Assembly (NCBI RefSeq): GCF_007713685.1
Contig: NZ_VMRJ01000008.1
Location: 1 to 64,000, forward strand
DNA from: Hymenobacter setariae
GTDB lineage: Bacteria > Bacteroidota > Bacteroidia > Cytophagales > Hymenobacteraceae
Direction of reading: 5' to 3'
Length of the DNA: 64,000 bases
The notes below the pieces were generated by a model. That model did not search any database. It was given only the letters and a program-made list of their open reading frames with translations, and was not told where the DNA came from. Shown here piece by piece: positions 53,085 to 61,298 of the stretch; the first letter of the stretch is position 1; each line of letters begins with the position of its first letter. Made by a program: the position numbers and the translations under genes.

Positions 53085-53414
53085 ATGAAAGTAACTCCGC
53101 TGGCTACCTCTGCTGCCTTTACGCTTGTACTGGATGGAGAACTGGATGCCTCCTCCGCTATTGTACTCGACACCGCCCTCCTTAATCCTGAATTGCTGAC
53201 TTACAAGAAGGTGCTCATTGATTGCCACGGCTTGAGTTATATCTCATCGGCTGGCCTTGGCGTCTTTATCGCGCATTTGCAGCGCCTGCAAGACCTGGAC
53301 GTGACGCTAATCTTCTTCCAGATGCAGGAGAAGGTCTTTAATATCTTCGAGATTCTGGGACTCGACGTGTTGATACAGATTGTGTCCACTCAGGAACAGG
53401 CCCTGGCTGCGTAA
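53085..53414 (+). CDS. STAS-domain anti-anti-sigma factor-like protein
   Basis: A 109-residue single STAS domain. VLDGELDASSAIVLDTALLN, VLIDCHGLSYISSAGLGVFI with the phosphorylatable Ser in SSAGLG, and an HLQRLQDLDV helix. Members are switched by phosphorylation and sequester anti-sigma or kinase partners. No kinase or sigma factor is next to it. The start at 53085 places the STAS strand at the N-terminus; the longer frame adds unrelated residues. Confidence 0.88.
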   Translation: MKVTPLATSAAFTLVLDGELDASSAIVLDTALLNPELLTYKKVLIDCHGLSYISSAGLGVFIAHLQRLQDLDVTLIFFQMQEKVFNIFEILGLDVLIQIVSTQEQALAA

Positions 53415-53518
53415 CCTAATTGCCACCGCGCTCTTGATGCGTAAGTCGGAGCCGGGGTTAGCTCCGCCCCACGGGCGCGGCCACGGGAGTAAATGCCTTC
53501 TGCTACTTGCAGAACAGC

Positions 53519-53902
53519 CTAGTAGTTGATTAGAATAAGGTTGCGGGTGCGCGGGTCGGCAAAAACCTGTTCCAGCAGCTTTTCCAACTCCTCCTTAGTA
53601 CCTGCCCGACCAACCACTCTGCGAAATGCACTCACGTCCACAGGATAGCCGTGCCCTACCCGACAGTTCAGCTCCAGCAGGGTTTCCGCATAGTTGCGGT
53701 ACACGAAGCTGAGCTTTACCACGTAGCGGTGCCGGGTGGGCTGCCCGTCCGCATCCTCTTCGCTGGCGGTCAGTAGCAACACAGCTAGCTTATCATTATA
53801 GCGCCCCTCCACTTGTCGACGCAGCTGCGCCAGCACATTCTCAATTTCCTGATAAGGTTTTTCTGCCAGGCGAGCGGAAGGTAAATCCAGGGTCAAGGCC
53901 AT
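53519..53902 (-). CDS. Hypothetical partner of the EEP nuclease
   Basis: A 127-residue soluble protein. An N-terminal helix (YQEIENVLAQLRRQVEGRYN) is followed by a beta-rich centre (KLAVLLLTASEEDADG, HRYVVKLSFVYRNYAETLLE) and a C-terminal helix. It could be a binding or immunity partner. It starts 4 bp after the EEP stop, so both are translated from one message. Not recognised as a known family. Confidence 0.65.
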   Translation of the reverse strand: MALTLDLPSARLAEKPYQEIENVLAQLRRQVEGRYNDKLAVLLLTASEEDADGQPTRHRYVVKLSFVYRNYAETLLELNCRVGHGYPVDVSAFRRVVGRAGTKEELEKLLEQVFADPRTRNLILINY

Positions 53903-53906
53903 GAGG

Positions 53907-54845
53907 CTACAGCGCTAAGGTGAAGGTAAGGGGAAAGTGGTCCGAAAAGTTGGCCTGCCGGCGCTCGACGCCACTGAGCATTTCCCGACGCAGCGTGGGT
54001 ACTTCTACGAAAGATAAGGAAGAAGGCACAAACGCATTGGCCATTTCCTGGGAAACGATAACCTGGTCGAAGAGGTGCCAGAACAAACGCCGGGAGGCGC
54101 TTTTCGCGTAGTAGAAGCTGCCGCCCATACGTCGGTCTACGTGGGTGGGGTGGTAGTCACCCAGCAGCGACCAGCAGGGATTGTAGAAGATGGGCGTCTG
54201 GTCGTAGTGCCGTGCCGTGGCAGGATTGGCCTGGTCACGATTGCCCAGGGCGTGAAAGCCCATCGGTTCTACCATGCCGGCATCGAAGGGATTCATGTTG
54301 AAGTCGCCGACAACAATAAGGCGGTTGCCGTAGGTGGCCGCGTGGTGGGTCGCGGTATCCAGCAGTTTGGCCTTGTAGCTCCGCGCTATCTGCAACTGGC
54401 TGACTTCATCCTGAGCGAGCTTGCTGGGAAAATGCACGCTGGCCAGCAAGTAGGACTGGCCGTTTACCACGAGGTGCATCTGCACCAGCCGGGTAATGCT
54501 GACGCGCAGACGACGGATAATTTCTTCGTAGTCATTGCCAAACTGCTGGCGTTTAAGCAGTTTGTTCTGAATGCGCTTAACGACGGGTACTGCGGCGGCC
54601 AGTGTGAGCGATAGCTTGGCGGCCTGGTAGTAAGCCCGTTGTTGCAATGGTTGACCATTCTTGGCCAGAATAGGCAATTCAGTCAGGCCCCAATGCGCCA
54701 GAAATGCTGGTGATAAGCCGCTCGGGCACTCGCCCAGTAACAGAATATCGGCTGGCTGACGAGTGCGAAACAATGCGTTCAGGACTTTTTCCTGCGTGAA
54801 GCCTTTGTTCGCCGTGTTCCAATAAAGAAAGGTAATGTTCGCCAT
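53907..54845 (-). CDS. Endonuclease/exonuclease/phosphatase (EEP) family protein
   Basis: A 312-residue metal-dependent phosphodiesterase fold. It begins ITFLYWNTANKGF, then has DILLLGECPS (metal-binding Glu), LLASVHFPSKLAQDEVSQLQ, VVGDFNMNPFDAGM (catalytic Asp/Asn), HLFDQVIVS and SDHFPLTF (catalytic Asp-His). All active-site motifs are present. The substrate could be DNA, RNA or a lipid headgroup. The gene leads a tight two-gene unit with a 127-residue protein, typical of small defence or toxin cassettes. Confidence 0.88.
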   Translation of the reverse strand: MANITFLYWNTANKGFTQEKVLNALFRTRQPADILLLGECPSGLSPAFLAHWGLTELPILAKNGQPLQQRAYYQAAKLSLTLAAAVPVVKRIQNKLLKRQQFGNDYEEIIRRLRVSITRLVQMHLVVNGQSYLLASVHFPSKLAQDEVSQLQIARSYKAKLLDTATHHAATYGNRLIVVGDFNMNPFDAGMVEPMGFHALGNRDQANPATARHYDQTPIFYNPCWSLLGDYHPTHVDRRMGGSFYYAKSASRRLFWHLFDQVIVSQEMANAFVPSSLSFVEVPTLRREMLSGVERRQANFSDHFPLTFTLAL

Positions 54846-54910
54846 AAAAAGCGCCTTAACAGTTGCGTCGCCTAAATAACAACCCGCGCCGGGTAGGTGG
54901 GTAAGCAGCT

Positions 54911-54955
54911 AGTCCGCCCGCAGGACAACCAGTACGGTTGTCCTGCGGGCGGACT
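54911..54955. terminator. Strong hairpin after the C-B-A operon
   Basis: Perfect 20-bp arms (AGTCCGCCCGCAGGACAACC, 54911-54930 and 54936-54955) around a 5-nt loop. It lies 5 bp beyond the stop of the gene at 54960, between it and the EEP promoter. No U-run is obvious on either strand. Confidence 0.75.
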
Positions 54956-54959
54956 GGCT

Positions 54960-55466
54960 TTATTCTCCAGGCAAGCCCGCTGGCAGGGGCGGACTGCTCG
55001 GCAAGTCCCAACGCCACGCCTGTATTACCTGCTCCGCCAGGGGATAAGGCTGGCCCAGGTAAATTAACAAGGTATTGAGTCGAGGACTCAAGTGCTTTGT
55101 TCCTATCTCGGCCCGCGCGGCCGCCAGCAACTCCTGACCACGCAGCCAGCGTTGGGCTATCTCAAGGGTAGGTAACCCATAAATGGGTGGGTCCAGTAGT
55201 GGCAGGTCGGGCGAGCTGGCCACGTGCTGCACCAACTGCCTCAGTTCGCCTTCTTCCAGCGTAACTGTGTCCAGACCGGTGAGCACGAGTGTGGGCTGAA
55301 ACTCGAAGAGCGCTCGCAGCCAGGTGGCGGGGGAGAGGGTAGGGAAATGGTAGCGCAGACGCTGGCGCACGAACGTCAGGAGTTGCTCCCGCTGGGTTAC
55401 CGAGGCCTGGGCGTAGGGCAGGTACCTGGCCGCTGGATTAGGGGTAATAGGAAATAAGATGGACAT
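54960..55466 (-). CDS. Hypothetical protein, family A copy 2
   Basis: A 168-residue relative of the gene at 51333-51893 (shared YAQA, FPTLS, LRQLVQHVASSPDLPLLDPP). No known domain. It is the last gene of a minus-strand group: family C (55898), family B (55599), family A. A perfect hairpin follows. Confidence 0.65.
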   Translation of the reverse strand: MSILFPITPNPAARYLPYAQASVTQREQLLTFVRQRLRYHFPTLSPATWLRALFEFQPTLVLTGLDTVTLEEGELRQLVQHVASSPDLPLLDPPIYGLPTLEIAQRWLRGQELLAAARAEIGTKHLSPRLNTLLIYLGQPYPLAEQVIQAWRWDLPSSPPLPAGLPGE

Positions 55467-55598
55467 GAAAAACTGCTCCTTAGCAGGCTAATACTGTAGA
55501 TAGTGGGAGTAAGGGAGGTGTGCCGAGCCAGCTCGCCTCGGGCCAACCGAGACGGGGTAGCTTGCCGACCGCCGGCTGAAAGCTTATTGGACTGAGGG

Positions 55599-55892
55599 TC
55601 AAGGAGACGTTGACCGCTCTTGCTTTCGCAGGCGCTGGCTTTCCTGCCAGTCCTGGCGTAGCTGGCGAGCCTCTTGCTTCCAGGCGCGGCGACGGTCACG
55701 CAGCGCTTCCCGGAGGGTATCGACAAGCTGGCCAGCCTCTTCCCGCTCGATAGAAATCGTGAGCTGCCGGGCGTGGGTGTGCAGCGTGATAGCGGTTAGA
55801 CCCTCTAGTTCCACGATGAGCAGCTGGTGCTGCTGGGCGCGGGCGACGCGGCGGGCGCGACGAATCAGACGCAGTTGCTTACGGTACCACAT
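55599..55892 (-). CDS. Hypothetical protein, family B copy 2 (intact)
   Basis: A 97-residue, very basic protein. An Arg-rich N-terminal helix (YRKQLRLIRRARRVARAQQ), a short beta segment (LLIVELEGLTAITLHTHARQ, LTISIERE) and a long charged helix (LREALRDRRRAWKQEARQLR) make up all of it. Its basic ends suggest nucleic-acid binding. A frameshifted copy lies at 52209-52589. It starts 5 bp after the family C stop. Confidence 0.7.
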   Translation of the reverse strand: MWYRKQLRLIRRARRVARAQQHQLLIVELEGLTAITLHTHARQLTISIEREEAGQLVDTLREALRDRRRAWKQEARQLRQDWQESQRLRKQERSTSP

Positions 55893-55897
55893 AGCGG

Positions 55898-56347
55898 TTA
55901 GCGGTGCAGCAACTGTGCGTAAGAAAGGGTGTGGACCGGTTGAAACAGCGCTGCCGCCAAGCGGTCGAAGGTGCCAGCCCGGCGGTCGGCGCGGTCAGGA
56001 AAGAAGGCGCTGGGTACCCAAGTGAGCCTGGGCTTGCGTTTGCGCGGGCGATGGCACCGGAAACTATCAAGGCGCAACCGGCGCAACGCGTTGCATATGG
56101 CGAGGCGGCGGCGTTGACGGGCCGCTTCGGCTTGGCGACGGGCGATTTCGGCCAGTACGTTCGCGCCCCAGCGGGTAAGGCGGGCGATGTCATCACTTTC
56201 GTGGACGAAGTGATTGGCCCGCAGTTGCTCCGCTTCGCTAAAGAGGGAGTTGCCGATGAGGGGCAATAGGACGTGCTGGCGCAGTTCGCCCAGAGAGGTG
56301 GGAGGTTCGGCACTAGCCATAACCTGCCCGTTTACATGATTTTTCAT
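55898..56347 (-). CDS. Hypothetical protein, family C
   Basis: A protein of about 149 residues, first of the C-B-A group. The middle is helical (LGELRQHVLLPLIGNSLFSE, LTRWGANVLAEIARRQAEAA) and the C-terminus is basic then aromatic (FFPDRADRRAGTFDRLAAAL). The start is uncertain: ATG 56347 gives MKNHVNGQV, while a second ATG at 56320 also fits. No family recognised. Confidence 0.55.
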   Translation of the reverse strand: MKNHVNGQVMASAEPPTSLGELRQHVLLPLIGNSLFSEAEQLRANHFVHESDDIARLTRWGANVLAEIARRQAEAARQRRRLAICNALRRLRLDSFRCHRPRKRKPRLTWVPSAFFPDRADRRAGTFDRLAAALFQPVHTLSYAQLLHR

Positions 56348-56418
56348 GTAATTTTGGAGTGTGAAGGGTTTGCAATAACCCAACCCGTAGTGCCTGCGGT
56401 AAACAGGTGCTATAATTG

Positions 56419-56452
56419 GAGGTCACCCCTTGCCGGGGGTGGCCTCTTTTTG
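56419..56452 (+). terminator. Intrinsic terminator-like hairpin, plus strand
   Basis: GAGGTCACCCC pairs with GGGGTGGCCTC (one G-T pair) and is followed by a T run (TCTTTTTG). It lies upstream of the RHH gene and 70 bp from the family C start. No plus-strand gene ends nearby, so it may be a relic or an attenuator-like structure. Confidence 0.5.
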
Positions 56453-56469
56453 CTTACTACTGGCCGGGT

Positions 56470-56532
56470 ACTCCGTACGGAGTGTTGCAAATATACAAAC
56501 AACATACAAAAAACGTCTGTCGTCTGTATGTT
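56470..56532. promoter_or_regulatory. Operator-like repeats upstream of the RHH gene
   Basis: A 14-bp perfect palindrome ACTCCGTACGGAGT (56470-56483) is followed by an inverted repeat AACATACA (56501-56508) / TGTATGTT (56525-56532). TATATTTG at 56535-56542 fits a -7 element. RHH proteins commonly repress their own promoters through such repeats. Confidence 0.5.
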
Positions 56533-56545
56533 TTATATTTGCCAG

Positions 56546-56686
56546 ATGGAGAAAAAAGTGAAGCCGCCTTATCAGGTTCGGATGTCAGACGAGCTTTACG
56601 CCACTGCTATGGCTAAGGCAAAATCGTTGGGCTTGTCTTTTGCGGCCTACGTGCGCTTCTTGATTTCACAGGATATCAATAAGTAG
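56546..56686 (+). CDS. Small ribbon-helix-helix-like protein
   Basis: A 46-residue protein beginning MEKKVKPPYQVRMSDELYAT. A short strand (YQVRMS) is followed by two helices (ELYATAMAKAKSLGLS and FAAYVRFLISQDI), the Arc/CopG-type RHH pattern in which LGLSFAAYVRFLI is characteristic. It probably binds the repeats just upstream. No toxin gene follows, since the next gene is a truncated MBL protein on the other strand. Confidence 0.65.
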   Translation: MEKKVKPPYQVRMSDELYATAMAKAKSLGLSFAAYVRFLISQDINK

Positions 56687-56762
56687 TAACCGTCTCTTAC
56701 CGTTTGTACGCCTCTCGCCCAAGTAAGCTAGTTGCTACTTGCACACAAAAAAAAATACCCGG

Positions 56763-57207
56763 CTACCGGTAAGAGTGCGAGTATAGTCCAGTTTCCAACT
56801 GCTCAGTCACGAGTACTGGGTTTGCCCGCAACCGATGGAGTTGACCAATAACGTAGGCGGAAGGATGGCCATAGGTATTGGTAGTACCGAAAGAGATAAC
56901 GGCCTGCATGCCAGCTTCCACAATGGCTGGGTTGAAATTTCTAACCGCGCCATGGTGCGGTACCTGAATGGTCTGGATTTTTGGCCACCGGTCGCCCAGC
57001 CGCTTTCGCAGGTCAGGCACGATAAACGAGATACTCAAGTCAGCATTGCCTAAATAGAGGCACCCGGGATTAGCTGCTTCGTAATGGTAGGGGTGCCAGC
57101 ATGTACAAGGAGTCCCTTTGTGCAGCAGGGCACCGGCGTGGTAAGCGCGCCGGAGTAAACTGTATGCTTCCCCAAATCGGCAGCCAGTAGTGAGTAGAGG
57201 AAGGTGT
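56763..57207 (-). pseudogene. MBL-fold hydrolase, 5' part lost to an IS
   Basis: The C-terminal part of a metallo-beta-lactamase-fold protein of the ComEC/Rec2-like branch. It reads EAANPGCLYLGNADLSISFI, then IQTIQVPHHGAVRNFNPAIV (VPHHG metal motif), AVISFGTTNTYGHPS and a C-terminal strand. The frame is open upstream to about 57207 without a start, where the IS3-like element begins. The N-terminal metal-binding HxHxDH part is missing. Confidence 0.7.
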
Positions 57208-58010
57208 AATTTTCCCTACCTGACGACTGAGATATGAAAAAAGGACGATTCAGCGAGGCCCAGATTGTGGCCATTCTGCACCAGCAAGCCAGCGGGCAGA
57301 CCGTGGCCCAGATTGTGCGCGAGCACGGCTTGAGCGAGGCCACGTTTTAGGCCTGGAAAAGCAAATACGCTGGGGCCAGCGTCGCCGAGCTCACCCGCCT
57401 CAAGCACCTGGAAGAAGAGAATCGCAAGCTCAAGTAGATGTTCGCGGACCTGAGCCTAGAAAACCAGGCTATCAAGGAGATACTGCGAAAAAAGTAAGTA
57501 GCCCTGCGGCGCGGCGCAGGCAGCGCAGGGCTTAGTGAGCAAAGGCTAGAGCCAGCGTAGGGCGTGCGCCCTGGTGGGGCTGGCGCGTGGCAGCTATCAC
57601 CCGGTAGCGCACGGGCGGAATGATGAGCCCCTGCAGCAGGCTCTGCGGGCGTTAAGTGGACGGCATCCGGGCTGGGGCTTCTGGAAGCTGCATTACCGCT
57701 TGCGCAAAAATGGGCTGGTAATCAATCATAAACGCACACTGCGTATTTATCGAGCATTGGCACTGAACCTGCCTCGGCGTCTGAAAAAGCGGGTGCTAGC
57801 CCGCGTCAAGCGGCCCTTAGCCGTGCCCGAGGCCGCCAACAAGAGCTGGTCACTCGACTTTACGAGCGACGTGTTGACTGACGGCCGCCGGTTTCGCACG
57901 CTCAACGTGCTCGACGATTACAACCGCGAACTGCTAGGTGTGGAAATTGATTTCTCTTTGCCTGCCAGTCGGGTCGTGCAGGTGCTGACGCGCAAGGCGG
58001 CTAATTCCTG
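57208..58010 (+). mobile_element. Decayed IS3-family element
   Basis: Remains of an insertion sequence lying between two truncated genes, with the MBL fragment on the left and the DUF1016 fragment on the right. Both ORFs contain stops and orfB is cut before the second catalytic Asp. The left end is probably at TGTAATTTTCCCTACCTGAC (57205-57224). No right inverted repeat is visible, which fits a 3' deletion into the DUF1016 gene. Confidence 0.6.
57234..57497 (+). pseudogene. IS3-family OrfA with two amber codons
   Basis: MKKGRFSEAQIVAILHQQAS and GQTVAQIVREHGLSEATF are followed by TAG (57348), where the family has Tyr before AWK. The frame runs on to ENRKLK, then TAG (57435) where Gln or Arg precedes MFADLSLEN. 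It finishes IKEILRKK at TAA 57495-57497. It is the HTH-leucine zipper subunit, full length but interrupted. Confidence 0.8.
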
Positions 58011-58011
58011 A
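57502..58011 (+). pseudogene. IS3-family OrfB, amber codon and 3' truncation
   Basis: After a TAG at 57547, SQRRACALVGLARGSYHPVA starts the HTH_21 region. HPGWGFWKLHYRLRKNGLVI follows, then the rve core SWSLDFTSDVLTDGRRFRTL (first Asp). Homology ends near SLPASRVVQVLTRKA, before the second Asp and the Glu. The remaining ORF from 57574 cannot make an active enzyme. Confidence 0.85.
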
Positions 58012-58492
58012 GCAATAGTCGCCTCGGACTTACGGCTGATAGCTGTGCGCTCGTAAAGCTGCGTGTCTGTTGCTTTGTCAACTCGCGCACACTACAATGG
58101 TGCAGCGTGGCCAACTGGGTATAGAAATCACGCTTCAATGGTTCAGTTACCGCCATTAATAGCTTGAAATGACTCCAGCTCAACTGTCGCCACAGCGTAG
58201 CGACAATCACGGATTCAGCCAATACCACCGCAAACTGCATCATCCGCCGCAGGCTTTTCTTGGCGTAGCTGCGGCCGTATTCCGCTTTCAACTGTTGAGC
58301 TAACCCTCGTACTGTTTGCCTTCCCTACTCGGTACCACCGCTTTGGTGCAGTTCAGTATTGATGCGGGGGCCAATCTGCCAGTAAAGCTGAGTTAACTCC
58401 GCGTTGACTGATAAGGCTACCCGCTGCCTGGTAGCCTCAACCAGTGCTCGTACGTCGCTAAACAACGTGGTGGTCGGAGATGTGTTGCCCAT
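58001..58492 (-). pseudogene. DUF1016 (YhcG-like) N-terminal domain, interrupted and truncated
   Basis: From ATG 58492 the frame reads LFSDVRALVEATRQRVALSV and ELTQLYWQIGPRINTELHQS. An amber codon follows at 58325-58327, then QLKAEYGRSYAKKSLRRMMQ and QLSWSHFKLLMAVTEPLKRD and SVRELTKQQ. This is the DUF1016 N-terminal domain of PDDEXK nuclease-containing YhcG proteins. The C-terminal nuclease domain is gone where the IS3 remnant begins. Confidence 0.8.
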
Positions 58493-59113
58493 ACAAAGGC
58501 AAAGAAAACTGTCTGCCGCTTACCCTACCATTTCTGCTGCCGACTGTAAAGTATGTTCTATATTTTTCAAGGTGGTATTTAACGTCTAGCACCAACTACC
58601 AGCTAGGGCAATCCAGGACACTGGCCGAAAGTCCGTTGTGTTCCTGAATTTCATTGTGTAATTGAAATTGTACACTAAATCCCAAGGGTTGTTTCCTCCG
58701 AAAATTAAGTTGACCGTTGTCCGATTCTAAAAAAAGTTGACAGCATCTGCGCGTCGGTCAGACGCCGGCTGCCAGTGGCGGGCGACGTATTCACCGGGCG
58801 GCTGAAACGAATGATATCTTCCGGCAAGCAGTATCTTGCAAAGGTCTGTTCGTGCATAGTCGGGACGGTGAAGGAAAGTTAAAAACCCTAAACCTAGCCC
58901 ATTTCTGCTGAACAGAATGCCTGTATTCCGCACCTAGAGTTAGCAAGTAAAAGCGCTGAACTTTCCAGTACGCCAATGATATGGCAGGTTAGGGCGTACA
59001 TCCTGTTCATCCGGCAACATGTAGAGTATGTAGCGGATGCTAACCCAGCGCTACGTTGCTGCCCACATTTAAAAATTGCCAAAATTTAGCCTCTTGCTGT
59101 AATTCTCTGTCTT
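58493..59113. other. Spacer upstream of the Septu-like genes
   Basis: About 620 bp without a credible gene; minus-strand frames at 58727-59082 have poor composition. The last 100 bp are AT-rich and probably include the promoter of the ATPase gene. Confidence 0.4.
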
Positions 59114-60499
59114 ATGAAAACGAGCCCTATTTATGTGAAAAGTATCAAGCTGACTAATATAGAAACCTTCGTCGAAGAAGTAGAATTAAAATTCTTGAAG
59201 GCGGACGATACTATTTCGCGCTGGACATTGATACTTGGCGATAATGGTATAGGTAAATCTAATTTACTCCAGTTTATTGCCTGGATGAAACCACAATTGC
59301 CGTATGATGCCAATGATACTAATAATCTGGACCCGGCACCCGTAATTAACGATGAGGAAAATGAGGTGTTAGAGCGGTTGGTGCATAAAGACCAAAATGG
59401 AAGTCAGGAAGCGGTTGCTAATGCACTCTTTGTGGCTAACCAGTCACTCAATAAAAAGTCCACTTCACGTACTAGTGAGTGCAAAACTGAGATAATTATT
59501 GGTATTGATAGCTTGGGTAAGCTAAAAAGAGTTGACCCAACATTAGATGCGGATGTACAGGGGATTTTTTACAAAGAGGATGTAACGGTCTACGGTTACA
59601 GCGCATCCCGACAGTTGGGTAAATTGAATCTAAATAATCCCAAGCTGCTGGATACAATTCCGAATTTCATTCGAGAGAAAACGGAGCTTTATGATGCGGA
59701 AGAAATTTTGCATACGCTGCAATACGCCGCATTGGGTTCTAAGAAAACAGAAGAAAGACAAAAATACCGTTCCTTTATCAAGCGCATCAAGCAAATGCTG
59801 GTAACGCTATTGCCAGATTTTGAGCAAATTCAGAACATTGAAATTAATCCGCCAACAGTATTTTCTCAATATTCGACCGGCGGGCTCGTAATCACTACCA
59901 GACACGGCCAAAAAATCCCTTTTAATGATTTTAGCCTCGGCTACAAGACCATTACCTCTTGGGTAGTTGACTTGGCGTGGCGTCTGTTCAGTAAGCACCA
60001 TCTCACTAGCGAAAATCCTCTAGAAGAGCCGGCTATCGTGCTGATTGACGAAATTGACTTACACTTGCATCCTAAATGGCAGCAGCAGATAATGTCGAAT
60101 TTGTCTCTCCATTTTCCTAATATTCAATTCATTGCTACGGCGCATAGTCCCCTGATGGTGCAGGCCGCTTTCGACTTAAACTATGCTGTCTTGCATTATG
60201 ATAAAGCACTCGGCAGCGTCAGCATTACCAATCGTCCGGAGGGCGTTGATGGCTGGCGGGTAGACCAGATACTGACTAGCGACTTCTTCGACCTCAAGTC
60301 GGCTCGGGGGACGGCGTTCGATAAATTGCTCAGTGACCGGGATGCTCTCTTAGCTAAAAAACGGTTAACTGAACCAGATAAGCGCCGGTTAAAAGCTATC
60401 AATGCGCAATTAGCGCAACCGCCAACGAGTGAAAATATTGAGGAAGTAAATAACAGAAGACAGTTAGCGGAACTAGTTCAAAAAATGAGAAACAAATAA
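59114..60499 (+). CDS. ptuA: AAA ATPase of a Septu-like defence system
   Basis: A 461-residue ABC-type ATPase. It begins KSIKLTNIETFVEEVELKF, then Walker A LILGDNGIGKSNLLQFIAWM. A long middle insertion is followed by signature-like NDFSLGYKTITSWVVDLAWR, Walker B AIVLIDEIDLHLHPKWQQQI and the H-loop FIATAHSPLMVQ. The AT-rich codon use differs from its surroundings. With the HNH gene 10 bp downstream it matches the PtuA-PtuB pairing of Septu and of the effector part of some retrons. The symbol is by analogy. Confidence 0.85.
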   Translation: MKTSPIYVKSIKLTNIETFVEEVELKFLKADDTISRWTLILGDNGIGKSNLLQFIAWMKPQLPYDANDTNNLDPAPVINDEENEVLERLVHKDQNGSQEAVANALFVANQSLNKKSTSRTSECKTEIIIGIDSLGKLKRVDPTLDADVQGIFYKEDVTVYGYSASRQLGKLNLNNPKLLDTIPNFIREKTELYDAEEILHTLQYAALGSKKTEERQKYRSFIKRIKQMLVTLLPDFEQIQNIEINPPTVFSQYSTGGLVITTRHGQKIPFNDFSLGYKTITSWVVDLAWRLFSKHHLTSENPLEEPAIVLIDEIDLHLHPKWQQQIMSNLSLHFPNIQFIATAHSPLMVQAAFDLNYAVLHYDKALGSVSITNRPEGVDGWRVDQILTSDFFDLKSARGTAFDKLLSDRDALLAKKRLTEPDKRRLKAINAQLAQPPTSENIEEVNNRRQLAELVQKMRNK

Positions 60500-60509
60500 T
60501 TCTTCAAGG

Positions 60510-61298
60510 ATGATTAGGGTTATTAAACCAACTACTATACCCCGTCACCTAGCACAAGTCGGCCAGCAGGAGAAGCTGCTCAATCAAAATTCTTACGATG
60601 CTGACGCGCAAGCATATCTTACGGGAAAAATAGTTTTTCTAATTAAGAAAGCCTTGTATGGCAGCCCAACCATAAAAAAGGTCTTAAGAAAGGCGCAACA
60701 CGGTAAATGCTGCTACTGCGAAAAGGAGCAGATAGACGAGGCGGGAGCTGTTGAGCATTATCGTCCCAAGGGCGGGTATAAGTTGTTGCGCACCGAGCGG
60801 TCGTCCACTAAGCCGGGTTACTACTGGCTGGCCTACGAATGGAGCAACCTGTATTTTATCTGTTGCCGCTGCAATACGGTAAAATCCAGTTTATTCCCCT
60901 TAGTTGATGAAACTACCAGGGCGAAATCACATCATAATAATATTGCTGCGGAAGCACCCTATATCCTGGACCCGGGAGGGACCATGGACCCGCGCGTCCA
61001 CATAAGATTCGATAAAAACCTGATTCAGGGGGTTACCGAATTTGGTAAAAAGACTATTGAAATCTGTAAACTCAATCGACCGGAGTTGAATGATAAGCGG
61101 CAAGAACTGCTAAATATCATTGATATACACCTTGGGGAAATCTACGTTAATGATAATCCGACAGATGCCAAGTTTCTGCGCTCGCAACGGTTCCTGATTC
61201 AGTGTCAGCAACCTACTGCGCCATTTTCAGCAGTGGCTATTGATTACCTGCGTAACTTCTCGGATTACTTGCTTCAACGCGGTATTCCAGTAAGTTAG
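60510..61298 (+). CDS. ptuB: HNH endonuclease of a Septu-like defence system
   Basis: A 262-residue HNH nuclease. CCYCEKEQIDEAGAVEHYRP supplies the CxxC/His part of the motif. GYYWLAYEWSNLYFICCRCN, then TVKSSLFPL, supply the central Asn and the second zinc pair. This arrangement is that of the retron/Septu-type HNH family. It would cut DNA when the ATPase partner senses infection. Its last 62 bases overlap the 3' end of the convergent HExxH gene. Confidence 0.87.
   Translation: MIRVIKPTTIPRHLAQVGQQEKLLNQNSYDADAQAYLTGKIVFLIKKALYGSPTIKKVLRKAQHGKCCYCEKEQIDEAGAVEHYRPKGGYKLLRTERSSTKPGYYWLAYEWSNLYFICCRCNTVKSSLFPLVDETTRAKSHHNNIAAEAPYILDPGGTMDPRVHIRFDKNLIQGVTEFGKKTIEICKLNRPELNDKRQELLNIIDIHLGEIYVNDNPTDAKFLRSQRFLIQCQQPTAPFSAVAIDYLRNFSDYLLQRGIPVS

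Noticed and set aside
2700..58330. Recoding of TAG as an amino acid, suggested by amber codons in several otherwise readable genes (resolvase, two orfA copies, orfB, DUF1016)
   Set aside because: All affected genes are transposon debris or truncated relics, some also have TGA or frameshifts, and many intact genes here end in TAG. Ordinary decay explains it.
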